Numbered from the stretch's first letter, positions 1 through 8,614 are shown. The stretch is DNA of 64,000 nt from Nocardioides acrostichi (GCF_015319165.1 NZ_JADIVZ010000006.1:1-64000); one strand, 5' to 3'. The notes: a model not told the origin generated them from the sequence alone. A program made the numbers and translations.

Positions 1-218
1 GCCTCACCACCGTCGGCGAGCATCACCGCGACGTCTCCCAGCACACGGCCGCGGTCGTGGCCCGGGTTGAAGTTGCGGCGAGCCATCGCCGCCGAGAGGT
101 TTCCGGTGGGGCCCGTCCGGTCGGCCAGGAGCCTCGTCGCGACGCTGCCCGCGTGGGCCACCACGCCGACACCATCACCGGTCACGGACAGACCCGCCGA
201 CCACGAAGTACGCTTCAC
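1..218 (-). CDS. IS1380-family transposase, N-terminal part (runs off window)
   Basis: Read leftward from a GTG at 216-218, this frame stays open to the window edge (about 72 residues). It contains GDGVGVVAHAGSVATRLLAD, followed by a stretch ending HDRGRVLGDVAVMLADGGE. That pattern (VVSHAG...LLADL...HDPGRVL.DLAV.LADG) is typical of the N-terminus of actinobacterial IS1380-family transposases. The DDE catalytic residues would lie outside the window, so intactness cannot be judged. The frame was found by hand translation and gives no long ORF inside the window. It sits next to an ISL3 remnant and an AT-rich glycan block, which suggests a mobile-element-rich junction. Confidence 0.6.
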   Translation of the reverse strand, partial: MKRTSWSAGLSVTGDGVGVVAHAGSVATRLLADRTGPTGNLSAAMARRNFNPGHDRGRVLGDVAVMLADGGE

Positions 219-361
219 CTACCGAGTGCCTCTCTGCTGGGACTACTTGAACCGTCGCAAGTCCAAGTTTCCCCTGCAGTGCAGGCACTTCGGTGCTTCT
301 ACGCGCCGATCACGCTGCGGAATCGTGAACGATCCGGGCTAAGCCGACACATCGGTGCAGG

Positions 362-763
362 TCAGCGCGCTTCACACCTCAAGAACCAGTGCAAGTGACC
401 CAAGTCAGGACAGACGGTACAGGCGTAGCGACGGACCCGGACCTCGAGCACGGTCGGTCGCCAGCCCAGCGGCTCGTGGGCAAGGCGGCGCAACACGGTG
501 TCGTGGACGCGGCCCTCGCATCCACACTCGCGGCACCAGCCATCCACGCCGTCGGAGTCAGCAATGACACGGCAAGCCAGAACCGCACGTTGAGGCTCGA
601 GGCGTTGCCCGACGACTTCGAGGCCGAGGTCATCGAGACGGCAGAACGTGGTCAGGTCAGCGCGTGCGGACCCGCAAGGGGTCGCCGCGGCGGTAGCGTC
701 AGGCAACGTCGAGGTCTTCCGGATGGGTGTGTAGAAACTTCCATCCTCGGAAGACCTCGACAC
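362..763 (-). pseudogene. ISL3-family transposase, 5' fragment
   Basis: The reading frame contains TFCRLDDLGLEVVGQRLE, then the N-terminal zinc-binding region (CRVI..WCRECGCEG) and RRYACTVC. These are hallmarks of actinobacterial ISL3 transposases, which are normally about 400-450 residues. After RRYACTVC the family sequence is lost and the frame ends 15 residues later in unrelated sequence (break near position 409), so only about the first 80 family residues remain. The catalytic domain is missing and the copy should be inactive. The true start is probably shortly before TFCRLDD, so the listed 5' end is only the frame limit. Confidence 0.7.
708..761 (-). repeat. Putative left end of the ISL3 element with nested inverted repeat
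   Basis: GTCGAGGTCTTCC at 708-720 is repeated exactly in inverted orientation at 749-761, and ggatgg/ccatcc arms (721-726/741-746) nest inside. The structure lies just upstream of the ISL3 transposase fragment, where the element end is expected. ISL3 termini often carry a GG(T/C)CTTCCG-like motif. The exact boundary and a target-site duplication could not be established. Confidence 0.5.
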
Positions 764-871
764 CTATCTGGGCACCGACGCGCCGTCAGCTCACCGACAC
801 CCCGCACACTCTCGATTGCGAAGAGCCGGATAAGGTGCCGCGAGGCCTCAAGGCAGGCCCGGGTTATCAAT

Positions 872-2032
872 TCAAGAGAGTCGTCGGAAAGCTGCTGAAG
901 ACGACCAAGCTGCCATCAGAACCGTACCAGCCAAGAAGCCCGCCGCCGCTCCCGTAGCGCCGAACGCAGCACTGCCGAAAAGCGCAGAGACCAGACCGAC
1001 CGGACCAGTCACCAGGCGGCTTTTGGCCAACCAAGCGGCGCGACCAGCCGCTCGCAACCGCCATACCACTGGCGCCAAGGCGCTACCAAAGCTCCGCTCG
1101 GCCGTTACAAACAGGAGCAGTATCGCTCCCACGTGGCGCCAGTTCTCTCCAAGCAGAAGAAGAGTCAGTGAGCCTGGCAGAAGGATTACAGACACGGCAA
1201 TACACGGAGCTAGCATGGAGAATAGCAGCGCGAGACGAGACAGCTGAGGACGGCTCATCCTCGCAACGCGCGGACCGTAAAAGACCTGCATTCCCATAAC
1301 GACCACCCCCACCGGGGCCATGACAGTCAAGACTAGCCGATAGGTGCCAGCTGCCTGTGCAGATGCCAGGACTGCCAAAGATATTGTGACCAAGTAGGAG
1401 ATCCCCTGACTGGCGACAAATTCAAGTATCAGACCTGGGGAAACGCGAGACGCCAATCGCATATACCGTAGACCTTGCGCCAGCCTGAATACTGTCGGTA
1501 AGCACACTAACGGTCCCGCTACGAGCGCAGATAGCGACCAACCCGCTAGTAGGGCATAGAGATGGTTGGTACCCAAAAAGATAAGTAGTGTTGTGAACGC
1601 AATTTGGCTCACGAGCCACATTAGGTCGATGATAAGCAGGAATCGGAACGCTTGGGCAAGGTACATTTTGGCCCGCGCGGCCTCTTGAGTCAGCACTAGT
1701 CCTGCAGCTCCAAGACATGCGGCCAGTGCAGGGGTTGCCAAAGTCATCCCGACCCCGAAGCCCAGAAGGCCAAGTCCTAGTCCTGCCGTCAGAAAGATCG
1801 GGCCAACCGCCAGTGGCGCTAATGCCAAAGTTGCTCGATCGAGCAGACCAAAAAGCGCGACATCAGAAGACGTGGCACGCACTAGGCCCAGGCCCAACAA
1901 ATAGACCGAGTATCCAACGACTAGCTTCCCAAAGCTTTCAGGATCTAGCAGGTGGGCCGATGCAACAACGAATAGAAAATTCGAGATGCTGAGCACGGCC
2001 TGATCGGCAAAAGCGATCAATCGCGCGGCCAA
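872..2032 (-). CDS. Polysaccharide flippase-like (Wzx/MATE-type) membrane protein
   Basis: A 386-residue, highly hydrophobic protein with roughly ten or more membrane segments and short loops, for example NFLFVVASAHLLDPESFGKL near the N-terminus. Proteins of this kind in glycan clusters translocate lipid-linked oligosaccharide across the membrane (Wzx/oligosaccharide flippase). The TTG start at 2030-2032 directly follows the TAA of the upstream glycosyltransferase, so the two genes are likely co-transcribed. Base composition is much less GC-rich than the rest of the window, which suggests recent acquisition. It is slightly shorter than many Wzx proteins. The family call rests on topology and context rather than a diagnostic motif. 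Confidence 0.65.
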   Translation of the reverse strand: MAARLIAFADQAVLSISNFLFVVASAHLLDPESFGKLVVGYSVYLLGLGLVRATSSDVALFGLLDRATLALAPLAVGPIFLTAGLGLGLLGFGVGMTLATPALAACLGAAGLVLTQEAARAKMYLAQAFRFLLIIDLMWLVSQIAFTTLLIFLGTNHLYALLAGWSLSALVAGPLVCLPTVFRLAQGLRYMRLASRVSPGLILEFVASQGISYLVTISLAVLASAQAAGTYRLVLTVMAPVGVVVMGMQVFYGPRVARMSRPQLSRLALLFSMLAPCIAVSVILLPGSLTLLLLGENWRHVGAILLLFVTAERSFGSALAPVVWRLRAAGRAAWLAKSRLVTGPVGLVSALFGSAAFGATGAAAGFLAGTVLMAAWSSSAAFRRLS

Positions 2033-3145
2033 TTATTCGACCTCGCGTTTGCAGTGCAGTTGTAGGAACTGGTCCCAGGTCTCGCCTACAAGATTCCGGT
2101 TTAGCTTTTCTTTGACAATCTGTTTCGCTCCGCTCCGCTTTCGATCTAGTTCTCCCAAGTAGTCGCGCTTCCATGACCGCAAACCGTCCGAAAGTCTCTC
2201 CCACGGAACGAACCAGCCACAATCAAATTCATTGATATCTCGCGCGAGCTCACATTCCGAATGGCCAATAAAGAGAACGGGCTTTCCCGCCGCCCAAGCA
2301 CTGTATGCTTTCGACGGCAATGACGTCCCCGTAAACCGTGCCGCAAGCACCACGAGATGCACGGCAGCAGAGGCGGCCACATTTTGATAACTGCTGTGAT
2401 CCATACGTTCCGAAATCACAAAGTGTTCGGGCAGATCTAGGTCGAGTTCACCCAAATCACTTACGGCCGCGCGCACCGAGATGCCCCTGCCTGGTTCTGG
2501 AATCTGCAGCTGCGCCAGGTGAGCAAGAACGTCCCTCAGTGGGCTTCTAGGACCCACGTAGCCCCCATAGAATAGATCCGTACCACCGCTTGTCTCTGCG
2601 GTATCCGAGAGGACCGTCACGGGCAGAGGGACTATCGTCGATGTCAGTCCCATGCTTGATAGCCGATCGGCCATGCAACTACTTAGTGTTACACGCTCGT
2701 CCGACTTTGCCAACCCCCACCTTTCCAATCGTGCTACAAATCCGCTAGACGTGGCGGCATGGAATATGTCCATGGTCCAGTTGACCGACCTGTATCCATG
2801 GCGACCGAAAAGTCTGGCCAACCATGGAACCATCGGAATACCCGCAGGGGAATCTACGGTGATGACAAAATCATAGTTCTTTCCGTTCCGAGCGAGATGT
2901 ATAAGGGCGAAAAGGAGGAAAGCAAGGTTCGCAAGTTGTCCGCGCCGGTGGTGCCATAACCAGACTCGGAACCCGAATATCTGGCTCTGGTTACGCGCGG
3001 CGCCCGAACCTGGCCGCGGAGGCTCCCAGCAAACAAGGCGGACATCATGCCCCCGCGTAGCCAACTCTTGAGCCAGCGTATCGATGTACTCTGTAACAGC
3101 CGACCCAGCGCCCTTAACATGGTTGCGCATAATGGCAATTTTCAA
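2033..3145 (-). CDS. Glycosyltransferase (GT4-like)
   Basis: A GT-B-type glycosyltransferase of about 370 residues. The N-terminal Rossmann half starts KIAIMRNHVKGAGSAVTEY and carries GHDVRLVCWEPP. The C-terminal half has TSLPSKAYSAWAAGKPVLFI, comparable to the donor-binding region of GT4 enzymes, though the usual E-x7-E is not clean. I prefer the TTG at 3143-3145 because AAGGA lies about 8 bases upstream and the protein then begins at the first beta strand. A longer frame reaches 3202. It is the middle gene of an operon-like run 5085 to 872. Sugar specificity is unknown. GC content is low for this genome. Confidence 0.65.
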   Translation of the reverse strand: MKIAIMRNHVKGAGSAVTEYIDTLAQELATRGHDVRLVCWEPPRPGSGAARNQSQIFGFRVWLWHHRRGQLANLAFLLFALIHLARNGKNYDFVITVDSPAGIPMVPWLARLFGRHGYRSVNWTMDIFHAATSSGFVARLERWGLAKSDERVTLSSCMADRLSSMGLTSTIVPLPVTVLSDTAETSGGTDLFYGGYVGPRSPLRDVLAHLAQLQIPEPGRGISVRAAVSDLGELDLDLPEHFVISERMDHSSYQNVAASAAVHLVVLAARFTGTSLPSKAYSAWAAGKPVLFIGHSECELARDINEFDCGWFVPWERLSDGLRSWKRDYLGELDRKRSGAKQIVKEKLNRNLVGETWDQFLQLHCKREVE

Positions 3146-3232
3146 GACGCCAATCCTTTGTCTTAGAAATTCGGGCCCTTGTGTAGTTCCAAGAGATTTC
3201 AATTAGTCATGGATGTCGCGTTGGCAAAGTGA

Positions 3233-4351
3233 CTAGATGGAATCCATCAACGCGCCCATCTTCGCTAGCCAGACGTCCTCAGTGAACATTCGGTTGAAAT
3301 ACTTGAGACAAGCTGACCGATCGCTGCGCCTCATGTCGCCCAGGGCAGCACGGACGGACTCGGACCGATAAGGATCCAGCAGAACTCCTGCACCAGCCCC
3401 GACAAAGCCGTTTGCGCTCGTCACGGCTGGCCCGAATGCGACCGGCGTGCCCACGGCTAGAGCTTCTATCGCCACGGTTGGGATACCCTCCTGCCATAAG
3501 CTGGGAACCAGTAGTCCTTCAGCTCGTGCAAGTGCTTCCCTCAGGACCGCGCGAGGCACAGTGCCGCACCAAGTGACATTGGGCAACTTCTTGGTCACAG
3601 ACTTATACTCGGCTTCGCGAGAACCAGCCCCGTAGATGGACAGCAACTCATCGCTTGGCCAGTTCTCTAAAAGTTGCCGCAGGCCCTTCTCGTGCGTTAA
3701 GCGACCTGCAAAGACCCACCCCCTCCGCCGCTTCGTTGTCGTGATTGAGATACGACGGGTGAAGTTTGGGATGAGGTGGACGGCTCCAGTGGTTCGCGGC
3801 TCGAAGAACGTCCTCGCTGACTCGTTCAGGACCACCACGTGCTTTGAGAGTCGCAGGATGGATTGAAGAGATCCCGTCCGGTGTGTCGCGATCGCCAGTG
3901 GCACAGATGCTGCGCGGCTACGGTAGCAACCGTGTTTCACGGCATTAATGGTACGCGTGTTGACACACAGGGTACATGGCTGACCGTCTCGAAAGAGCGT
4001 CCCCGCGGCGCAGACGGTGCGATAGTTGTGCAAAGTCGAGATGGTTTGTGCCCCGTACGTCTGCAGCCAATTTGTACCAAGGTTCGGGAAAGTATTGTGC
4101 AAAAGCACTACGTCAGGATCGATTTCGCGAAGTTCGTCATGAATGGAAGAGTCTCGTCCCGTGGCGACCCTCCAAGCAGAGGTAGCCATATATAAGGGCC
4201 GTTCAGACATCTCGTCTGTGCGCCGCCAGACGCGATGAACCTCATTACCTTGGCGCTCAAGAAGTCTCGTCTGATCTAAGACCACCTCATTTTCCCCGCT
4301 CGGCGTGGAAGAGTCGTAGAAGCTGTGGACCACTGCGACGCGCCGAGCCAT
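3233..4351 (-). CDS. Glycosyltransferase family 4
   Basis: About 372 residues of a typical GT4 enzyme. The N-terminal strand is RRVAVVHSFY followed by SGENEVVLDQTRLL, and the donor-binding region is VFAGRLTHEKGL then EGIPTVAIEALAVGTPVAF. A cluster of cysteines (VCAAGTLFRDGQPCTLC) is also seen in related GTs that act on lipid-linked intermediates. The ATG at 4349-4351 overlaps the upstream TAA (TAATG), which argues for translational coupling and against the longer frame reaching 4426. It probably adds one residue of the repeat unit after the TagA-like enzyme. Donor and acceptor cannot be read from sequence. Confidence 0.75.
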   Translation of the reverse strand: MARRVAVVHSFYDSSTPSGENEVVLDQTRLLERQGNEVHRVWRRTDEMSERPLYMATSAWRVATGRDSSIHDELREIDPDVVLLHNTFPNLGTNWLQTYGAQTISTLHNYRTVCAAGTLFRDGQPCTLCVNTRTINAVKHGCYRSRAASVPLAIATHRTGSLQSILRLSKHVVVLNESARTFFEPRTTGAVHLIPNFTRRISITTTKRRRGWVFAGRLTHEKGLRQLLENWPSDELLSIYGAGSREAEYKSVTKKLPNVTWCGTVPRAVLREALARAEGLLVPSLWQEGIPTVAIEALAVGTPVAFGPAVTSANGFVGAGAGVLLDPYRSESVRAALGDMRRSDRSACLKYFNRMFTEDVWLAKMGALMDSI

Positions 4352-5085
4352 TACCGTTTCCACTTCCGAATATCTCGGACCATCAACATTAAGAATGTTG
4401 AGTTCCCAATCAGATACCGACGCCACAATCGTCGGGGCTCAGAAATCAGTCGGAAGAGCCATTCCAAGTGGAGTGCAATCAGCAGGTTCGGGGCGGGTCG
4501 CTTGGTCCCTGCCGAAAAGTCGAAGGCTGCGCCGACCGCAACCGTGGTGACACCCAGACGCTCATGAATGCGTCCTGCTTCTCGATCTTGCTTTGGTGTG
4601 CCGAGAGCAACCCATACTATATCGGGCGCAGTCCGCTCGATCAGCAGATCCTGGGCGCTCCGACTCTCGGACGTCATTTCGCCGAATGGCGGCGCATGGG
4701 TGCCCACTATCTTCGCGTCCGGATATTTTTCAGAAAGTTTTTGAGCCAGCTGCTCTAAGGTTTCGTCAGTCGTGCCGAGTAAAAAGTGTCGAACACTCTC
4801 AAGTTGACCCCGGTCCATACACGCCTCAAAAAGCCAAGGTCCGCGGACTTGCTGCGTCTCCTTGTAGCCCTTACGTCGGAGATACCACGCCAGCGGGGAG
4901 CCGTCCGGGAGGTTGATCCCGCGCGCCTGCAAGATAGTCCAATAGGCGGGGTCGCTTGAAGCGCTATAGAAGGTTCCGGAATTGATCAGTCGAAATGTGT
5001 TCGGGGCATCTTTATCTATCACTAATCTAACGGCGGAGTCTGGATCCCCCACAAAGACGGGTACGTCGCAGAAGTAGCCAGGCAT
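4351..5085 (-). CDS. WecG/TagA/CpsF-family glycosyltransferase
   Basis: At 244 residues the length is typical of the WecG/TagA/CpsF family (GT26). It has the family landmarks in order: LINSGTFYSASSDP, LPDGSPLAWYLR (near residue 60), WVALGTPKQDREAGR and VGAAFDFSAGTKRPAPNLL near the C-terminus. Members transfer ManNAc or related sugars onto undecaprenyl-linked GlcNAc early in teichoic acid, enterobacterial common antigen or exopolysaccharide synthesis. Here it is first in the leftward operon and overlaps the next glycosyltransferase by one base. The gene is AT-richer than the genome average, as is the whole 872-5085 block. Confidence 0.85.
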   Translation of the reverse strand: MPGYFCDVPVFVGDPDSAVRLVIDKDAPNTFRLINSGTFYSASSDPAYWTILQARGINLPDGSPLAWYLRRKGYKETQQVRGPWLFEACMDRGQLESVRHFLLGTTDETLEQLAQKLSEKYPDAKIVGTHAPPFGEMTSESRSAQDLLIERTAPDIVWVALGTPKQDREAGRIHERLGVTTVAVGAAFDFSAGTKRPAPNLLIALHLEWLFRLISEPRRLWRRYLIGNSTFLMLMVRDIRKWKR

Positions 5086-5181
5086 GAGAGAAGGCTACAG
5101 CGTGTTCCAGCGGAGCCGCCTCGTTGGGCCGTCTGTGGGGGAAGGCCATGTCGTTGTCATCCAGGACCGGTCCGCCAGCAA

Positions 5182-6225
5182 TCAAACATCGCTGTCACGG
5201 TGAATTTGTGCTGACGACGTGGTGTTTCCCCCAACCTTCGGAGGGGACGCGTAGTTCCAAGTGTCAAGCTCCCGAAGGGTCGGGCGTCCCATAAACGGCA
5301 GCCCTTGCTGGCGACGCAACATGCCCCAGATCAACGGGACGAGTACGATCATCGCGAGCCCAACTAGTGCCACCACCACTGGGTGCGTTGAGTCTTTGCC
5401 CAACGGTGCCCATCCCGCCTTGTCGAGCAAGGCCACCCCAGACATGGTCAGCACCACGACGATGCCGCGACGGATGATGGATTGCGGCACCTTCGGAGCG
5501 ATCCGCGCCCCTAGCAGCGTTCCCGGCACGGAGCCGACGGTAAGCGGGATCGCGATCGACCAGTCCAGCCCGTGAATCGCGATGTTCGAGATGGCCGCGG
5601 CCAGCACGAGCGGCACGGCCTGCACCAGGTCGGTGCCGACCAGCTTCACGGCCGAGAGGCCGGGGTAGAGCATGAGCAGGGCGATCATGATGACCGAGCC
5701 GGACCCGACGCTGGTCACACCGACGAGCAGACCGCCGAGCATGCCCACCAGGAGAGTCGGGATCGGGCGGATCTTCGGATTGGGGTCACCCGGGTCTCCT
5801 CCGGACCGTACGCGGCGCAGGTTCAGGTAGAGCCGGGCCGCATAGGTGGCCGCCGCGAAGAGCAGGGCGAAGCCGATGCTCAGCTTGAGCACGTTGTCGA
5901 GTTCTTCGGGGTCGGAGGTGAAGTGATTGACCAGCCAGGGCCCGAGGAAGGCCATGGGCACGGAGCCCGCGATCAGCCAGCCGGCCAGCTTGAAGTTCGG
6001 CGAGCCCTCCTTCGCATGCATCGCCGCCCCGCCGGTCTTATAGACCGCGGCGGCGGTGAGGTCGGCGGTGACGATCGTCGCCGCCTCGCCGCTGCCCACG
6101 CCCAGGAAGATGAGTGCGGGGGTCATCAGCGCTCCCCCACCCATGCCGGTCAGGCCGACGACGATGCCGACGAGAAAGCCGGCGACCAGGATCGAGAGGG
6201 CGGTGAGGGTGATGAGGTCGGCCAT
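5182..6225 (-). CDS. Sulfite exporter TauE/SafE-family permease
   Basis: A 347-residue membrane protein of the TauE/SafE (DUF81) family, with several helices and the two related halves usual for this family: VGIVVGLTGMGGGALMTPALI at the N-terminus and LVGMLGGLLVGVTSVGSGS in the middle. Family members move small anions such as sulfite, sulfoacetate or sulfate-related compounds. The start abuts the stop of the APS-kinase fusion gene (6226), so the two are almost certainly co-transcribed and a role in sulfur uptake or export is likely. Codon use returns to the GC-rich norm here, marking the end of the AT-rich block. Confidence 0.85.
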   Translation of the reverse strand: MADLITLTALSILVAGFLVGIVVGLTGMGGGALMTPALIFLGVGSGEAATIVTADLTAAAVYKTGGAAMHAKEGSPNFKLAGWLIAGSVPMAFLGPWLVNHFTSDPEELDNVLKLSIGFALLFAAATYAARLYLNLRRVRSGGDPGDPNPKIRPIPTLLVGMLGGLLVGVTSVGSGSVIMIALLMLYPGLSAVKLVGTDLVQAVPLVLAAAISNIAIHGLDWSIAIPLTVGSVPGTLLGARIAPKVPQSIIRRGIVVVLTMSGVALLDKAGWAPLGKDSTHPVVVALVGLAMIVLVPLIWGMLRRQQGLPFMGRPTLRELDTWNYASPPKVGGNTTSSAQIHRDSDV

Positions 6226-8247
6226 CTAGGCCTCCTTGCCAAAGAGATGGTGCGAGGAGAGAGCACTCACGACCTGCTGGACGAGAGTGTCGATCTGAGT
6301 GGCGGCTGCTTCGGCGGCCTCGTCGCCGCGGCGGTAGGGGTCGGCGACGTCGAGCGCCGGGTCGGCGACACCGCGAGTCTGGCCGAGATCGTGGAGGAGG
6401 TCTGCCCCGCGGAGGTCGTGCTCGGCGGAGGCGGCGGCGAACTGCCCGAGAGTGAAGACCTTGCGGAAGACCTCGGGGTATTCGCTGAGGATGAAGCTGC
6501 GGTGATCGTTCTCCGCCACCAGCACGACGTCGGCCCAGGCCAGGTGGTCCCGGGTCAGCGGCTTGCTCTTGAAGGCTTCGACGCCGCTGATGCCGCGAGG
6601 GGTGAGCGTGGCAGCCATGACGCCGTCCATCTCGTGGGCGCGGAAGCCGTGGGTGCCGGCGCTGTCGAAGGCGAGCGTCGGGTCGCCTGCCGCGTGGTGC
6701 TCAGCGGCCAGCTGCATGAAGGGGCTGCGGCAGATGTTGGCGGTGCAGACGAAGAGGACGTTGAGGGGTTTCGACACGCCTTCGCCTTCGGCATCCGGCG
6801 GCTCAACCACCGGTGCGGCGCCCTGCGTGGGTTCTGGGGTGGGGTTTGCTGTGAGATCGGCGGGTTTCGACACGGTCGTCGCTGGCGCTCCTCCAGGCTC
6901 AACCACCGAAGACGGGGTCGCTGGCGCTCCTCCCGGCTCAACCACCGAAGACGGGGTCGCTGGCGCTCCTCCCGGCTCAACCACCGAAGACGGGGTCGCT
7001 GGCGCTCCTCCCGGCTCAACCACCGGTGGGTTTGGCTCGACCACCGATAGGTCGAGGTAGCCGGAGGTCTTCAGGGCCTGGACGACATCGTCGAGGGCGT
7101 CGTCGATGGTGCGGCCGGTGGTGTCGACGACCACGCCGGCATCGGTGGGGATCTCGTAGGGCGAGGAGATGCCCGTGAACTCCGGGATCTCGCCGCGGCG
7201 AGCCTTGGCGTAGAGGCCCTTGCGATCGCGGCGCTCGCACTCCTCCAGCGGGGTGGCGACGTGCACCAGGAAGAACGCTCCCCCGGCCTCGTCGACCATG
7301 GCGCGCACCTGGTCGCGGGTCTCGGCGAAGGGTGCGATCGGGCTGCACACGGCCAGGCCGCCATGGCGCGAGATCTCGGCGGCCACCCAGCCGATGCGGC
7401 GGATGTTGGTCTCCCGGTCCTCCTTCGAGAAGGTCAGGCCCGCGGAGAGGTTGCGGCGCACGACGTCGCCGTCGAGGGAGGTGATGGTGCGGGTGCCCTG
7501 CTCGAGGATCCGGTCCATGAGAGCTCGAGCCAGGGTGGACTTGCCCGAGCCGGAGAGACCCGTGAAGAAGAGCACCAGGCCACGCTCGTCGGCCGGCGGC
7601 TGGTCGAAGTCGATGACGGCGGCGATGTCGTCGGGGAACTCGTCGTCCTCGGTCTCCGCTAGCGCGTAGACGGGATCGGCGCCCGCGTAGGTGGCCAGCA
7701 CCTGCACACCCAGCGCGTGGTCGGCGTCGGCATCGCCGTGCGTCGCGAGCGGGACGGCGACGACCACGGCGTCCGGGAGCCTCGCCGCCGCGAGCCGCGT
7801 GGCCCGCAGCAGAGCGACCGGGCTCAACGACGGCGTGCCCGCGCCGACGAGGGCGACCAGGGCGAGCGAGCCCCGGCTCGACAGTTCCTCGAGCTGCGAC
7901 GAGGTGATCGGGCCCGCGACCGGCACGAACGTGCGACCCGGGTACGCCTCGCGCACCTGGGCGGGAGTGAGGTAGTGGTCGCGGAACGGGCCGTACTGCG
8001 CATGGGTGAGAGCCTCGATCCCACCCCCGGGCACGGCGACCCGCGCCAAGGGGAGGCCCTCGGGGTCCACGATCTCGACGGCACCCGCCTCCACGGCGGC
8101 GAGCCGGACGTCGTCGGGCAGCGTGAGCGTGATCGGTGAGCCCGGCTCGTCGAAGCGCGTCAGCGGCGCGAGCGCCCCGCTCGTGAGCAGCTCGAGGTCG
8201 TCGAGCTCACGCGGGCTCGGGCAGTGCTGTGGAACGGCCGGGGACAT
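6226..8247 (-). CDS. ATP-sulfurylase-like / APS kinase (CysC) / low-MW tyrosine phosphatase fusion
   Basis: About 673 residues in three parts. Residues 10-200 resemble ATP sulfurylase (LTSGALAPLTRF, VAVPLATHGDADADHALG), but I see no HxxH nucleotide-binding motif, so this part may be non-catalytic. Residues 225-395 are a complete APS kinase with Walker A GLSGSGKST, LDGDVVRRNL and FTGISSPYE; it makes PAPS. Residues 405-495 are a Pro/Ala/Val linker with VVEPGGAPATPSS repeated in tandem. Residues 495-673 are a low-molecular-weight tyrosine phosphatase with the P-loop VCTANICRS and a late ADPYRRGDE acid loop. I chose the ATG at 8245-8247 because GGAG lies 5 bases upstream; a GTG at 8253 is in frame. 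The linker is made of the dispersed repeat also found in nearby intergenic DNA. The gene is coupled to the TauE-like permease. Confidence 0.85.
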   Translation of the reverse strand: MSPAVPQHCPSPRELDDLELLTSGALAPLTRFDEPGSPITLTLPDDVRLAAVEAGAVEIVDPEGLPLARVAVPGGGIEALTHAQYGPFRDHYLTPAQVREAYPGRTFVPVAGPITSSQLEELSSRGSLALVALVGAGTPSLSPVALLRATRLAAARLPDAVVVAVPLATHGDADADHALGVQVLATYAGADPVYALAETEDDEFPDDIAAVIDFDQPPADERGLVLFFTGLSGSGKSTLARALMDRILEQGTRTITSLDGDVVRRNLSAGLTFSKEDRETNIRRIGWVAAEISRHGGLAVCSPIAPFAETRDQVRAMVDEAGGAFFLVHVATPLEECERRDRKGLYAKARRGEIPEFTGISSPYEIPTDAGVVVDTTGRTIDDALDDVVQALKTSGYLDLSVVEPNPPVVEPGGAPATPSSVVEPGGAPATPSSVVEPGGAPATPSSVVEPGGAPATTVSKPADLTANPTPEPTQGAAPVVEPPDAEGEGVSKPLNVLFVCTANICRSPFMQLAAEHHAAGDPTLAFDSAGTHGFRAHEMDGVMAATLTPRGISGVEAFKSKPLTRDHLAWADVVLVAENDHRSFILSEYPEVFRKVFTLGQFAAASAEHDLRGADLLHDLGQTRGVADPALDVADPYRRGDEAAEAAATQIDTLVQQVVSALSSHHLFGKEA
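6768..7042 (-). repeat. Intragenic cluster of the dispersed 44-bp repeat and 39-bp derivatives
   Basis: Two full 44-bp units beginning GTTTCGACACG and ending GGCTCAACCACC lie at 6768-6811 and 6864-6907. Three near-identical 39-bp tandem copies follow at 6908-7024 and a degenerate end at about 7032-7042. Read on the minus strand they encode VVEP...VSKP and the 13-residue VVEPGGAPATPSS unit inside the fusion-protein linker. Identical ends and unit length occur at 9649-9841 and 15135-15414 outside genes. Confidence 0.85.
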
Positions 8248-8253
8248 GCTCAC

Positions 8254-8326
8254 TCCAGTATCTTGACAGGCTTAGTCGTGTTTGGCGCGTCCGGGCGCGC
8301 CGACGTCTCACCGTAGGATCTCGCCC
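8254..8326. promoter_or_regulatory. Divergent intergenic region between the CysC fusion and the DUF2516 gene
   Basis: These 73 bases separate two divergently transcribed genes and must carry promoters for both. A GGCGCG/CGCGCC inverted repeat sits at about 8285-8302. GGAG for the leftward gene is near 8253-8256. I see no clear -10/-35 pair and no known operator. Confidence 0.35.
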
Positions 8327-8614
8327 ATGCTCAACACCGCAGCCTTCGACAACGGCTTCTACCTCGTCGTGGGTTTCGCTCTGGTGGTGCTCAAGCTGTT
8401 CGCCTTCGTCGACGCGCTGTTGCACTCCAACCCCGAGTACGAGGCCGCCGGCAAGCTCACCAAGCCGGCCTGGTGCACGATCCTCGGCATCGGCCTGGCC
8501 GTGCAGCTGATTCTGGGCGGCCTCGTCGACCTCCTCACTCTGGCCTTCGCCATCGCCGCCATCGTCTACATCGTCGACGTGCGACCCGCGATCCGGGGGC
8601 TGCGCCGACGCTGA
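8327..8614 (+). CDS. DUF2516 family small membrane protein
   Basis: A 95-residue protein with two to three hydrophobic segments (FYLVVGFALVVLKLFAFVDA, then TILGIGLAVQLILGG and TLAFAIAAIVYIV) and a basic C-terminus RGLRRR. The motif LKLFAFVDAL...KLTKPAWCTIL matches the actinobacterial DUF2516 family, whose function is unknown. I chose the ATG at 8327-8329 over the longer frame from 8282 because the protein then begins at the expected family start. It is transcribed away from the CysC fusion and stands alone before the cupin gene. Confidence 0.8.
   Translation: MLNTAAFDNGFYLVVGFALVVLKLFAFVDALLHSNPEYEAAGKLTKPAWCTILGIGLAVQLILGGLVDLLTLAFAIAAIVYIVDVRPAIRGLRRR

Noticed and set aside
6908-7024. Separate ORF boundary between CysC and the phosphatase
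   Set aside because: No stop codon interrupts the linker, and no strong ribosome-binding site plus start precedes LNVLFVCTANICR, so the fusion reading is kept.
5572-7050. 492-codon plus-strand ORF opposite the TauE and CysC-fusion genes
   Set aside because: It is antisense to well-supported domains and its protein is a His/Arg/Gly-rich, repeat-driven string (SSRLNHRRRGRWR).
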